A stretch of DNA of 64,000 bases from positions 401,378,807 to 401,442,806 of the forward strand of contig CM053030.1 of assembly GCA_028564925.1 (NCBI GenBank), in the 5' to 3' direction. Source of the stretch: Lithobates sylvaticus (taxonomy: Eukaryota; Chordata; Amphibia; Anura; Ranidae). The position numbers and the translations under genes are program-made. A model generated the notes under the pieces. The model worked only from the letters and a program-made list of their open reading frames with translations. It searched no databases and was not told where the DNA came from. Positions 34,758-45,964 of the stretch are shown here, piece after piece (the stretch's first letter is position 1; every line of letters begins with the position of its first letter).

Positions 34758-34904
34758 TTAAAAGACGTGTCAGCTATTAGCAATGTGAATATTTAGAATA
34801 CGATCACTTCATCTTTAGTTCAAACTATATATGGTTATAGCTGCATTTTGCTGATTTGTAGATTTGAAATAGTATATGAAACTATATTGAACAAGGCTTA
34901 GGGC

Positions 34905-35700
34905 TAGGGATGAGCCGAACAACCCCCCCATCCCCGTTCGAACACGCAAACATCGTTAAAGTCTATGGGACACTAACATGTATAATCAAAAGTGTTAATT
35001 TTAAAGGCTTATATGCATGGTATTGTCATAAAAAGTGTTTGGGGACCTGGGTCCTGCCCCAGGGGGCATGTATCAATGCAAAAAAAAGTTTTAAAAACTG
35101 ATGTTTTTTCTGGAGCAGTGATTTTAATAATACTTAAAGTGAAACAATAAAAGTGTAATATTCCTTTAAATTTCGTACCTGGGGGTGTCTATAGTATGCC
35201 TGTAAAGGGGTGCATGTTTGCCGTGTTTAGAACAGTCTGACAACAAAATAACATTTCTAAAGGAAAAAAAGTAATTTAAATCTACTCGCGGCTAAAATTA
35301 ATTGTCGGTCCGCAATACACATAAAAGTTCATTGATAAAACCGGCATGGGGATTTCCCCACAGGGGAACCCCGAACCAAAATTAAAAAAATTATTGCTGG
35401 TGGGTCCCCTGAATTCCATACCAGGCCCTTCAGGTCTGGGATGGATATTAAAGGGAACCTCATGCCAAAATTAAAAAAAATGGCGTGGGGGTCACCCTTA
35501 AAATTTTAAGGGGAATCCCGCACCAAAATTTGAAAAAAAAAAATGGTGTGGGGTCCCCTCAAAAATCCATACCAGACCCTTATCCGAGCATGCAACCTGG
35601 CAGGCTGCAGTAAAAGAGGGGGACGAGAGAGCACCCCCCTCCTGAACGGTACCAGGCCACATGCCCTCAACATTGGGAGTGTGCTTTGGGGTAGGTCACA
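34905..35700 (+). mobile_element. Foldback hAT derivative, left-end fragment
   Basis: Starts TAGGGATGAGCCGAAC, the same end as hAT-2. It continues with TGTCATAAAAAGTGTTTGG, the TTTGGGGACCTGGGTCCTGC block, CCTTTAAATTTCGTACCTGG and the CATACCAGACCCTTATCCGA block of the palindromic foldbacks. It breaks off near 35700, before a right end is seen. Confidence 0.8.
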
Positions 35701-35910
35701 TAGGCTCCTGGGTAAAGAAAGGTCAACCTTCCAAATCAAAATAGCAGTACTTCCTGTCCAAGTCTTTAGGTTGTTCATAAGTAAATATATACAAGTCCAT
35801 TACCCGTATTAAGCCACTAGATGGCTCTATATTCGGAACCATGACACTGTCCATTAACCTACATGTAAGTATGCATAACCACATCAATACACAAAGATGT
35901 CACCGCTGCA

Positions 35911-36325
35911 CTTAAATGACTTCAGTGAAAGTGGTTGTAAATCCTTCCATATACCCAGTGCAGTGACTGGCCTTATGTGACACAAAGCAAGGTCCATAAA
36001 GACATGGATGAGCGAGTTTGGGGTGGAGGAACTTGACTGACCTCAACCCGATAGAACACCTTTCAGACGAATTTGAGCGGAGACTGCAAGCCAGGCCTTC
36101 TTGTCCAACATCAGTGCCTGACCTCACAAATGCGCTTCTGGAAGAATGGTCAAACATTCCCATAGACACACACCTAAACCTTGTGGACAGCCTTCCCAGA
36201 AGAGTTGAAGCTGTTTTAGCTGCAAAGGGTGGGCGAAATTAATATTGAACCCTACGGACTAAGACTGGGATGCCATTAAAATTTATGTGCATGTAAAGGC
36301 AGACGTGCCAATACTTTTGGTAATA
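35911..36325 (+). mobile_element. Tc1-A fragment (transposase C-terminus and right end)
   Basis: The plus-strand frame at 36018-36242 encodes NPIEHLSDEFERRLQARPSC ... PRRVEAVLAAKGG, the C-terminus of a Tc1 transposase including the catalytic glutamate of NPIEHL. Terminal repeat sequence CCAATACTTTTGGTAATATA follows to about 36325. The N-terminal part and left end are missing. An inverted copy with the same left breakpoint is at 50445-50862. Confidence 0.85.
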
Positions 36326-36514
36326 TAATATACAGTTGTGCTCGTAAGTTTACATACCCTGGCAGAATTTATGATTTCTTGGCCATTTTTCAGAGAATAT
36401 GAATGATAACACAAACACTTTTCTTTCACTCATGGTTAGTGTTTGGCTGAAGCCATTTATTATTAATCAAATGTGTTTACTCTTTTTAACCACTTGACAA
36501 CTGGGCACCTAAAC

Positions 36515-37500
36515 ATAGCTTAATGTGAATAACTTTTGTTGTGATTAACCAAATCAGCTATATTTCAGAATATGTTGGCATGTATAGAGTCTTCTATTGT
36601 GGGAAGTTTGGGGGAAATTGGTTAACATTTAAGGTCTTTTTTGTACGTTAAGCTCCCCAAAAAACAAGCTTAATGTCCCTAGTTTGCCTTGTGGAACACC
36701 GAAACGCATTAAACTTCTCAAATGGGTTTGGGAAGTTGAGATCGTAGGCTGTGCAATGTTTCAGGGCAATTGATTGAGGTTTAGGCACTTTATTACACGT
36801 TAAGCTACATTAAGCCATTTTCACATTAAATGTTTTAGTATTGTAAAATATAGGTTAACGTGAATAACTTTTGGTGTGATTAACCAAATGAGCTGAAATT
36901 TTCAGAATATGTTGGCATGGATAGAGTCTTCTATTGTGTAAAGTTTGGTGGAAATTAGTTAACATTTATGGTCTTTTTTGTACGTTAAGCCACATTAAGC
37001 TCCCAAAAAATCAAGCTTAATGTCCCTAGTTTTCCTTGTGGGACACCGAATCGCATGAAACTTCTTGGATGGGGTTGAGAAGTTGAGAACTTAGGCTGTG
37101 CAAAGTTTTAAGACAATTGATTGCGGTTAAGGCACATTATGGTACGTTAAGCTCTTTACATTAAACGTTTTAGCATTGTAAAATATAGCTTAATGTGAAT
37201 AACTTTTGGTGTGATTTACTAAATGAGCTGCAATTTTCAAAATATGTTGGCATGGATAGAGTCTTCTATTGTGTGAAGTTTGGAGAAAATTGGTTAACAT
37301 TTAAGGTCTTTTTTGTACGTTAAGCCACATTAAGCTCCCAAAAAACAAGCTTAATGTCCTTAATTTGCCTTGTGGAACTCCGAATCGCATGAAACTTCTT
37401 GGATAGGTTTGGGCTGTGCAAAATTTCAGGGCAATTGATTGAGGTTTAGGCACTTTATTACACGTTAAGGTACATTAAGCCATTTTCACATTAAATGTTT
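36515..37500. repeat. Three direct repeats of ~330 bp
   Basis: AATAACTTTTGGTGTGATT, ATGTTGGCATGGATAGAGTC and GGTCTTTTTTGTACGTTAAGC recur three times at steps of about 330-340 bases, with the first unit slightly diverged. Confidence 0.85.
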
Positions 37501-38338
37501 TAGTAAATTCCACTTAAACCCCCCTCGTGACCAGACCAATTTTCAGCTTTCAGTGCTCTCACACACTTTGAATGACAATTACTCAGTCATGCAACACTGT
37601 ACTCAAATTCGTCCTTTTTTTCATACAAATAGAGCTTTCTTTTGGTGGTATTTGATCACCTCTGGGTTTTTTTTTTTTTTTGCGCTATAAATGAAAAAAG
37701 ACTGAAAATTTTTAAAACAACAATTTTTTTTCTGTGATAAAATTTTGCAAATTATTAATTTTTCTTCCTAAATTTTGGCCACAATTTATACTGCTACATA
37801 TCTTTGGTAAAAATTACCCAAATTAGTGGATATTATTTGGTCTTTGTAAAAGTTAGAGAGTCTACAAGCTATGGTGAAAATCATAAAAAATCGATCACAC
37901 CTGATGTACTGAAGGCCTATCTCATTTCTTGCTACCAGAACAAGCCAGAAAAGTACAACCCCCCAAATGACCCCTTTTTTGAAAATAGACATTCCAAGGT
38001 ATTTAGTAAGATGCATGGTGAGGTTTTTTATGTTGTAATTTTTTTTTCCCCACAATTCTTTGCAAATGAAGATTTTTTTTTTTTTTTTCCACAAAATTGG
38101 CATTGTAATAGGTTATTTCTCTCACATGGCATGTGCATACCACAAATAACACCCCAAAATAAATTCTGCTAATCCTTTTGAGTATTACAATACCACATGT
38201 GTGGGACTTTTCCACAGCCTGGCCACTTAGAGAGGCCCAATATGCAGGAGCACCATCACGTGTTCTAGGAGCATAAATTACACATCTAACTTGTTGACTA
38301 CCTATTACACTTTTGAAGGCCCTGGAGCACCAGGACCA

Positions 38339-38750
38339 TGACACGTGACACTGAAGTGGCACTGATGACAGATGGCACTGATACGTGGCACTGGTGACAC
38401 GTGACACTGATGTGGCACTGATGACAGATGGCACTAATATGTGGCACTGACGACACGTGGCACTGATGACACGTGGCACTTATACGTGGCACTGATTACA
38501 CGTGGCACTGATGACAGATGCACTAATACGTGGCACTGATGACACGTGACACTGATGACAGATGGTACTGATATGTGGCACTGATGACACGTGACACTGA
38601 TAACAGATGGCACGTGACACTGATGACACGTGGCAATGATGTGGCACTGATGACAGATGGCACTTATACATGGCACTTATGACAGATGGCACTTATACGT
38701 GGCACTGACAGGTGGCACTGGGGACAGATGGCACTGACAACAGGTGGCAC
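38339..38750. repeat. Minisatellite of GACACGTGGCACTGATG units
   Basis: Units of 16-30 bases built from TGGCACTGATGACA, ACACGTG and ACAGATGGCAC. At least nine CACGTG hexamers occur between 38340 and 38635. Confidence 0.9.
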
Positions 38751-39154
38751 TGGGGGACACAAGGGACACGGCCAGCACAGAATTTCCCGGATGCATGCTC
38801 GCGGGAGCGCGCATAGTGGAAGTTAACAGGAGGACGTCTGCGCTGCAGCTGTCTTTCGGCTATAGCGTGGACGCCTAGTGGTTAAATGATAATGACAAAA
38901 TAATCTACCCAAATGACCCTGATCAAAAGTTGACATACCCCAGTTCTTAATACGGTGTATTACCCCCTTTAACATCAATGACAGCTTGAAGTCTTGTGGA
39001 TGAGGCTCTTTATCTTATCAGATTGTAAAGCTGCCCATTCCACTTGGCAAAATGTCTCCAGTTCCTGTAAATTCTTTGGCTGTCTTGCATGAACTGCACA
39101 TTTAAGATCTTCCCAGAGTGGCTCAATGATATGGAGGTCAGGAGACTGAGATGG

Positions 39155-39867
39155 TGTCAGGGCTGGGCTCAGCCCTTCCTTCTCTGAGCTGGCCGTTCAG
39201 ATGTCGGCAAATTGCTCCTATATTTCCACAGTTACTCACCTGTTGACGATATCCTGCTCGTCACTCCTGCCTACTTAAGCCATCCAGTCCAGGGGATCTC
39301 TGCCTTCGCCTTGGTCAACATCACAGAAACATCTCCTGCGATCCTTTTCAAGACTTGCTTTGCTGACATCCTTTCTGGCTCCAGATCCTGCTTGCTGTTC
39401 CACTACATTGATCCCTGACTTTTGGCTTGGCTGACTATCCATTCCGGTTATTGAACTTTGGCTATGTTTTGGCTACGTTTGTTCTTTTTTCTTTTATTAT
39501 TAAACAAGTGTGATTTAACTGTACTTCTGTATCGGCCTGATTTCATGGTTTCTGACAGTAGGCGAAGGCCATGAATTCAAAAGATGCAGTGAATACACTT
39601 GTTGATAAAAATTTCTACAGGTTGGATGACTGCATGGATCAGTTTGCCATAGCGTTACAAAAGCTCCTAGGTCGCACGGCTTACCTGGAATCTCCCACTG
39701 TGGCCGCCCCGGTACAACCTATGTTGCAGGCCAACCCTGCTGCTGCTCCAGTCTCTGTGCAGGCACCCGCCTTGAGTATTACCTCTAAAAGAGGTATGTC
39801 TGGTTCCGCTCCGCTTCCCCGGCGATTTGGGGGTGATCTAGTCCAATGCAGAAGGTTTCTTAACCAA
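39155..39867 (+). mobile_element. Ty3/gypsy-type LTR element fragment: LTR plus start of gag (fossil, broken)
   Basis: A candidate LTR runs from TGTCAGGGCTGG (39155) to TTTCTGACA (39557). Downstream, from 39571, is a gag-like segment whose proline-rich N-terminus and RRFGGDLVQCRRFLNQ block resemble the PERF-D-...-CRGFLNQ capsid start of Sushi-type Ty3/gypsy elements. The rest of the element is absent. It sits inside Tc1-B. An inverted LTR copy at the same target junction is at 48767-50011. Confidence 0.75.
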
Positions 39868-40150
39868 CACAAAATGTAGACTATGAAAAAGAGATACAAA
39901 GTAATAATATAACACAACATGTAGACTATGGAAAAGATATACAAAGTAATAATATAACAAAAATGTATACTATGGAAAAGAGATACAAAAGTAATAAAAT
40001 AACAAAAAAATGTAGACTATGGAAAAGAGATACAAAGTAATAATATAAACCAAAATGTATACTATGATAAAGAGATACAAAGTAATGAAATAACACAAAA
40101 TGTAGACTATGAAAAAGAGATACGAAGTAATATTATAACACAAAATGTAG
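39868..40150. repeat. Tandem array, ~45-bp unit, about six copies
   Basis: The unit is CAAAATGTAGACTATGGAAA followed by AGAGATACAAAGTAATAATATAA. A two-unit inverted match lies at 51568-51640. Confidence 0.92.
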
Positions 40151-40154
40151 ACTA

Positions 40155-40650
40155 TAGACTTGTGCACCACGGAAAAATTTGTTTAGTTTAGTCCTGTTTC
40201 TTTTCGATGCCGTTAATTCAGAATCATTCGTAATTTAGCAAAACTGGATTTTTTGTGTTCCGTCCAATTCGTATTTTCGCAAGTGACATTTTTCGTTGAA
40301 TCGGAATGATTTGTATTTCTGTAAGCCTTATATTTAGTTGATTTACAATTTGTACTTTTTCGGCAGAGTACATTGTTTTTCATTGATTCTGGACACAACT
40401 CCTACTTTCATAAGCTTTTTTTTCCCGTTGATTCGTAATTTTCTGTGTCTCTCTTACAATGGTGCTGCCTAACGTGCTTTGAATAGATTCGTACATTCGT
40501 AACTTTTTCATTTTGTTTTTTGAAAATTCAGAATTTTTACATGTCTCTCTCAAAATGGCGCTGCTTAACGTGCTTCGAATGGATTCATACTTTTCTAAAT
40601 ACATTGCCGTTATTTATAACGATTTGAAATCTCGTATTTGACTTTAGTTT
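40155..40650. mobile_element. hAT-like MITE fragment (TAGACTTGTGCAC end)
   Basis: Begins TAGACTTGTGCACC followed by GAAAAATTTGTTTAGTTTAG, the same end as the complete copy at 48905-49783. CGTAATTT/ATTCGT words fill the interior. The right end was not located, so 40650 is approximate. Confidence 0.65.
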
Positions 40651-41390
40651 TTTACACGCGGCTATAGCCTCTGCCCCTGTACGCCATTTTGAGAGGGAGT
40701 ACAGTGGTGTGGTGGGATACAAGCAGAGAGCAGAGCAGAGAGTGGTATTGTTGGATTTGTGGTTGTTTTTGTGTGGTTTGGTGCGAATGGATGTGTGAGT
40801 CTTGTGAGTGAGAATGTTGATGTTGGTATGAGAGTTGTTGGTGTGAGTGAGAGTGGAGGGAAGTGGAGGGGAGCGGAGGAGTGGAGGAGGGAACTCAGGG
40901 TAGAGGAGGCGTGTAGGGGAGTAGAGTTGTGGAGGGGAGGGGAGGAGGGTAGGGAGGGGCAGGGGGGAGAGGAGGAGGGGTGTGGAGGGGAGAGGAGGAG
41001 GTGGGGTGGAGGGGAGGGGAGAGGAGGGGTGTAGGGGAGGGAGGGAGGGGCGGAGGGAGGGAAGAGGAGGCGTGGAGGGGGAGGGGAGGAGAGGCATGGA
41101 GGGGAGGAGTGGAGGGGAGGAGAGGCATGGAGGGGCGAGGAGTGGAGGGGAGCCAAGGCATGGAAGAGAGCGTGCCCATGGAGGTGGAGTGGAGCGTGGG
41201 AGTATGGCCAACAAAGGATGCGTGTGTCCCCCTACACCAGAAGAGATTGCTGACACCGATATGCAGCAGTGCCAGTGAACCAAGAGACAGAGAAGATCAA
41301 GGGGGCTCGTATTTACCCCAGAGGAGAATTCTGCATTGGTTGCTGCAGTGAACAGAGACAAAATGCAGCCTTTCCATTTCCCCCTAGACC
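40651..41390. repeat. Unassigned stretch with a purine-rich GGAGG minisatellite (40850-41190)
   Basis: About 340 bases of GGAGGGGAGGAG-type sequence give strong G-over-C skew on the plus strand and long proline/serine or glycine/arginine frames that I regard as artefacts. The flanks contain no recognisable gene. The end near 41388 reads CCAGCCTTTTTCAA, which resembles some hAT termini, but no partner end was found. Confidence 0.7.
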
Positions 41391-42285
41391 AGCCTTTTTC
41401 AAGTGTATTATCCTAGAGAAAACCTAAAAATTATTTTGATGTTTGGGGTATTTCATTTGGAGGGGGGTTGGGGGCAGTTGGAGAAATGCCCTTTCTGTTT
41501 CTTCCTGGTTTTTGGCCTAGGCCAAAATGATGTCAAACATCCCAAGAGTTTTCATGTGCATTTTTTTTTCTTTCATCTGAAAGGGGGGGGGGGCTTTTTC
41601 AGCTAAGCACACCCTCCTGTCTGCATGCCTGAGCTAAAGGCAGATGGATTCCAGAAAGTGAATGCAAACAAGAATCATCTGCCCTTATTCAAGATGGCTA
41701 CGTCTAAAAATGCTAGAGGGGTCTTTTTCAAAGTGGTTTCTCATTAAAAATAAAGCACGGAGACATGGATGGTTGGGGGAGTTCACTTTATATATTAAAA
41801 ATGAATGAATATTTGGTTTATTGTGCTCAGATACAGTTTAGTTCAGCCTGAAGTAGGAAATCTTAGCAGTGTTGAATTACTTCAAGGTTGACTCCACCAG
41901 CAATCTTCAATAAAAAGTGTAAATTTAAGGACATACAAAAGGCAGACGGACCTTCCCAACATATGTGGAAAATATTCCTATAAAAATATTATCTTCCTCT
42001 ATTGAGAGGATGCCATGTACACTTTTAATTGCTCATTGTCATTATAAAGACAGTTAACAATGATAAATGTTTCAAATACCATATAAAGTCCTGGGTCTCC
42101 TGCCAATGGGTAACATTGAATGTTATGATCTTTATTCTTGCAGAAGCCAAATACTTTAGCATGGTATTTACTTTTTACTTTTATAGCTAGCCCATGTAAA
42201 TCCCTCTCTATTTTATTTTTCTGCATCATACTGACTTCATTATTAACATATCACGAGTAATTAAGAATGGATGTGTGGTGGGAAA
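41391..42285. repeat. Segment X, present inverted at 50885-51567
   Basis: From about 41560 to 42280 the sequence matches the reverse complement of 50885-51567, including GGGTAACATTGAATGTTATG and AGGATGCCATGTACACTTTT. No coding sequence or terminal repeats were recognised, so its nature is unknown. Confidence 0.75.
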
Positions 42286-42289
42286 AAAA

Positions 42290-42775
42290 AATGATAATTT
42301 AAATTTAATATTTTGGCTTTGTTGTGGAGGCCAATAGGTGAAATTATACAGACTTCAGAAATGGCAGAACTGGGATCTGAACCCACAACCTCTCTCAGGT
42401 GACTCTTCTTGCTGAGCAACCTGAGATAATTTTGCGTACCTTCAGCTACCCTTATCCCCACTATTGCTCGGTACCGACCTTTGGCTTGTTCCTTGACTAC
42501 AGTTCTGGTTGATCCCAACCTGCAACCACTTTTTACTGACCTTTCAATCATTTACTGACTACACTTCTGTTTGATCCCTATCTGCTCCATCTGCTATTGG
42601 ATCCCGGCTTAGAGGAGCGATTCTAAAGACTGCGACCTGGTACTAACATGCCGCAAAACCCATGTCTACCATCAGGAGCTCTGGTGAACAGTTGGTGCTA
42701 ACACCCAACACTTCGGGCAAGCCCTCTTCATCGACCAGGGAGACCAGATTATGTACTTATCTACATGGTCAGTGG
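42290..42775. repeat. Segment Y with tRNA-like SINE part; direct copy at 59690-60305
   Basis: TTTAATATTTTGGCTTTGTTG through to TGTACTTATCTACATGGTCA is shared with 59690-60305. The copies differ by a ~139-bp segment absent here near 42427. The 3' part (ACTACAGTTCTG, TTTGATCCCTATCTGCTCC) resembles LTR or leader sequence of anuran gypsy elements, but I cannot assign it firmly. Confidence 0.65.
42362..42427 (-). repeat. tRNA-derived SINE-like piece
   Basis: On the minus strand CAGGTTGCTCAGCAAGAAGA leads to GTGGGTTCAGATCCCAGTTC, an A-box-like and a good B-box (GGTTCAGATCC) sequence with a long variable-arm spacing. Seen also at 59748-59815. Confidence 0.55.
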
Positions 42776-43781
42776 TAGGGATGAGCTTCGAGTTTGAGTT
42801 GAACTCATTTTCGAATCGAACATTGCATGTTCGCCTGTTCACCGAACAGCGAACAATTTGGGGTGTTCGCGGCAAATTCGAAAAGCCACCGAACATCCTG
42901 TAAAAGTCTATGGGAGAAATCTAAAGTGCTAAATTTAAAGGCTTATATGCAAGTTATTGTCATAAAAAGTGTTTGGGGACCTGGGTGTATCAATGCAAAA
43001 AAAAGTTTTAAAAACTTCAGTGATTTTAATAATGCTTAAAGTGAAACAATAAAAGTGTAATATTCCTTTAAATTTCGTACCTGGGGGTGTGTATAGTATG
43101 CCTGTAAAGGGGCACATGCCTCCCGTGCTTAGAACTGTCCCTGCACAAAGTGTAATTTCTGCAGGAAGAAAAGTAATTTAAAAGCACTCGTGGCTATAAT
43201 GAATTGTCGGCTCCCCGTAATACAGAGAACAGTCATTGAAAGTCATTGATAACAAAAAATAAAAAAAAGCGTGGGGTGGTAATGAATATTAAGGGGAACC
43301 CCGAATAAAATTGAAAAAAAATTATGTGGGGTTCCCCCAAATATCCATACCAGACGGTTCAGGTCTGGTATGGATTTAAAGGGGAACTCCATGCCAAATT
43401 TAAAAAAAAAATCCATACCAGACCCTTTATCCGAGCACGCAACCTGGCAGGCCGCTGGAAAAGAGGGGGGACGAGAGAGTGACTCCCCTCCTGAACCGTA
43501 CCAGGCCACATGCCCTCAACATTGGGATGGTGCTTTGGGGTAGCCCCAAAGCACCTTGTCCCCATGTTGACGGGGACAAGGGCCTCATCCCCACAACCCT
43601 GGCCGGTGGTTGTGGGGGTCTGCGGGCGGGGGGCTTATCAGAATCTGGAAGCCCCCTTTAACAAGGGACCCCCCAGATCCTGCCCCCCTGTTTTAAATGT
43701 TACAAAAGTACCCCTACCATTTCACAAAGAAAGTGTAAAAAAATGTTAAAAAACACACTGACACCGTTGGGAAAAGTCCTT

Positions 43782-43818
<37 letters not shown>

Positions 43819-44266
43819 TTCCAGCGGTGGTAATCCACTCTTGCTATCCAGCGATGGGTGATCTCTTCTCCGGGGTCCAGCAATGGGTGATCTCTCCCGA
43901 TGGTCCAGCGCAGCGCATCCTGTCTCCACAGAGACACCGCGGGAATTCCGGTGATGGCCTGACAGGTCTTAGCTGAGGAGGATGGGGCCACCCATCACCT
44001 GACCCCGCCCCCCTCTGACGCAAGGGGAAACCCGGGCTTCCCCAGTGACATGCGGGTGACCCCACCCTCTCTGATGTAACGGAAACCTGCCGACAATTCA
44101 TTATAGCTGCGAGTGCTTTTAACTTTTTTCTTGCAGAAATTACACTTTGTACAGGGACTGTTCTAAGCACGGGAAACATGCGCCCCTTTACAGGCATACT
44201 ATACACACCCCCCAAGTACGAAATTTAAAGGAATATTACTCTTTTATTGTTTCACTTTAAGCATTA
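42776..44266 (+). mobile_element. Foldback hAT derivative
   Basis: Starts TAGGGATGAGCTTCGAG. The block 43020-43230 (ATAATGCTTAAAGTGAAACA through CACTCGTGGCTATAATGAAT) is repeated inverted at 44085-44266, making a foldback with the centre near 43800. It is cut at 44267 by a TTAA element, at the TTAA of CATTATTAAAATCACTG as read in the left arm. Confidence 0.8.
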
Positions 44267-44270
44267 TTAA

Positions 44271-45376
44271 CCACTTAAGCCCCGGACCAATTTGCAGCCA
44301 GAGGACCAGGCCCTTTTTGCGATTCGGCACTGCGTCGCTTTAACTGACAATTGCGCGGGTCGTGCGACGTGGCTCCCAAACAAAATTGGCGTCCTTTTTT
44401 TCCCACAAATAGAGCTTTCTTTTGGTGGTGTTTGCTTGCCCCTGCGGTTTTTATTTTTTGCGCTATAAACAAAAATAGAGCGACATTTTTGAAAAAAATG
44501 CTATATTTTTTACTTTTTGCTATAATAAATATCCCCAAAAAATATATAAAAAAACATTTTTTTTTTTCCTCAGTTTAGGCCGATACATATTCGTATTCGG
44601 CCGATAAACGTATTTATTTTAAATAACAAACATTTCATACTTACAGTACCTCCTCTGTGCAAGGATTTTGCACTGAGGGGCCCGATCCTCCTCTTCTGGG
44701 GTCCGCCAGCAGCTCTCCTGGCTCCTACTCTTCTCAAGTTCCCCCACAGAGGCCCGCATTCCCTGGGGGAACCTGCATGAGTGCTCTCCTGAGTCCTGCT
44801 GCTGTGTCTATTGATACAGACAGCAGGACTCGGCCCTGTGTCACTGTATTTGATTGACAGCAGCAGGAGCCAATGGCTCCTGCTGCTATCCATCCAGCCA
44901 ATGAGGATCCGAGACAGTGGCTGGAGCTGCTGTGCTCGTCCCCGTAGCTGGAACAATTGGGTAAGTAAAAGGGGGGCTCTGTGGGGCTGCTGCACTATGA
45001 AACATTTTTCACCTTAATGCATAAAATGTATCTCGAGGGTTTACATCCCTTTTAAGATTGCTTTAGTAAGGCATTTATAGCAGGGTGTCAATAAGAGCCA
45101 CATGAAAAATTACATCAAATAAGCAAGAAAAAAACAAACAAACTATCAAATGAAAATCAAATCAATTAAATCAAAAAAAGTACAGTTTAGTTTGCCCTGG
45201 TGTAAAAGAAATATAAAATAATCTCTTTAACCACTTCACCCCCTACCTGACCAGAGCATTTTTTGCAATACGGCACTGCATTGCTTTAGCTAATAATTGC
45301 GCGGTCGTGAGACGTTGTACCCAAACAAAATTTACGTCCTTTTTTTCCCACAAATAGAGCTTACTTTTAGTGGTAT
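44271..45376. mobile_element. Nested TTAA elements with an embedded MITE
   Basis: TTAA at 44267-44270 is followed by CCACTTAAGCCCCGGACC and the ATAGAGCTTTCTTTTGGTGG block shared by several TTAA elements here. A MITE (44617-45058) and about 170 bases of flank follow. A second TTAA element starts after 45227-45230 (CCACTTCACCCCCTACC), which is in turn broken at 45377 by the large copy-B element. From 44617 to 45376 the order is the same as 62681-63450. Confidence 0.75.
44617..45058. mobile_element. MITE, copy 1 (AATAACAAACAT ... GGTTTACATCCC)
   Basis: Matches 62681-63118 nearly throughout, including CTGAGGGGCCCGATCCTCCT and GACAGCAGGACTCGGCCCTG. GC-rich interior, no ORF of interest. Confidence 0.75.
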
Positions 45377-45964
45377 TTAACCACTTCCCGACCGCCCCAT
45401 GTACATATACGTCGGCAGAATGGCACGTACAGGCAGAATCACGTACCTGTACGTGCCATTCTTCAGGCGCGTGGGGGTCCGATCGGACCCCCCCCGGCCG
45501 GCGGGGACGGTCGGGATCGCTTCAGGAGCGATCCGGGATGAGGGGATGGCCAGTGGTTTCTGGCCACCCCCTCGCGATCGCTCCTGGCGAATCAGATGCT
45601 TCCTCTGTCTGTGTCAATCAAAACACAGGCAGAGGAAGTGATGTCACGCTCGGTGCGCTGGTCTATGTGACCGGAACGCCGAGCTGTCGACATGTACAGG
45701 TTAGTGCACCAACAGTACACTGACACCAGTACACATAGGCACACAAAACACCCCCCTGTCACCCCCAGATCACCCCCCAGATCACCCCCTCCCCCCCCCA
45801 GTCACAGTGTCACTAATTGCAGTGATCATTTTTTTACTGATCACTGCATTTAGTGTCAGTGTGACTGTAATAACTGTCAGTGCAGTTAGTTTTAGGTCCA
45901 AGGTAGCCCCCTATCCCCCCTAATAAAGGTTTAACCCCTTGATTGCCCCCCAGGTACCCCTTTC

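Larger units (their letters stand above)
36490..38881. mobile_element. TTAA-flanked non-autonomous DNA element, 2.4 kb, with known empty site
   Basis: TTAA at 36486-36489 and 38882-38885 flank ends CCACTTGACAACTGGGC and ...GGACGCCTAGTGG. The inverted Tc1-B copy near 50285-50300 shows the unoccupied site with a single TTAA. The interior has three ~330-base repeats (AATGTGAATAACTTTTGGTG words near 36520, 36860 and 37195), a region related to the arms in copy A at 3109-4145, and a CACGTG-rich minisatellite. No ORF. Confidence 0.88.
36332..39154 (-). mobile_element. Tc1-B fragment split by a TTAA element
   Basis: The terminal repeat CAGTTGTGCTCGTAAGTTTA (36332 on) runs to 36485. The TTAA element follows, then the sequence resumes at 38886 with the minus-strand transposase C-terminus (GGNTRY-type end near 38950 and the IIEPLW region near 39130). 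At 39155 it is cut by an LTR fragment. The inverted copy at 50012-50442 lacks the TTAA element and keeps the plus-strand frame SPDLKIIEPLWGDLKRAVHG. Confidence 0.85.

Noticed and set aside
40585-41361. Proline/serine-rich ORF on the minus strand
   Set aside because: Shadow of a purine-rich minisatellite; no coding signature.
45370-45723. 117-codon ORF at the left end of copy B
   Set aside because: It begins across the TTAA junction and covers GC-rich hairpin sequence with no known domain.
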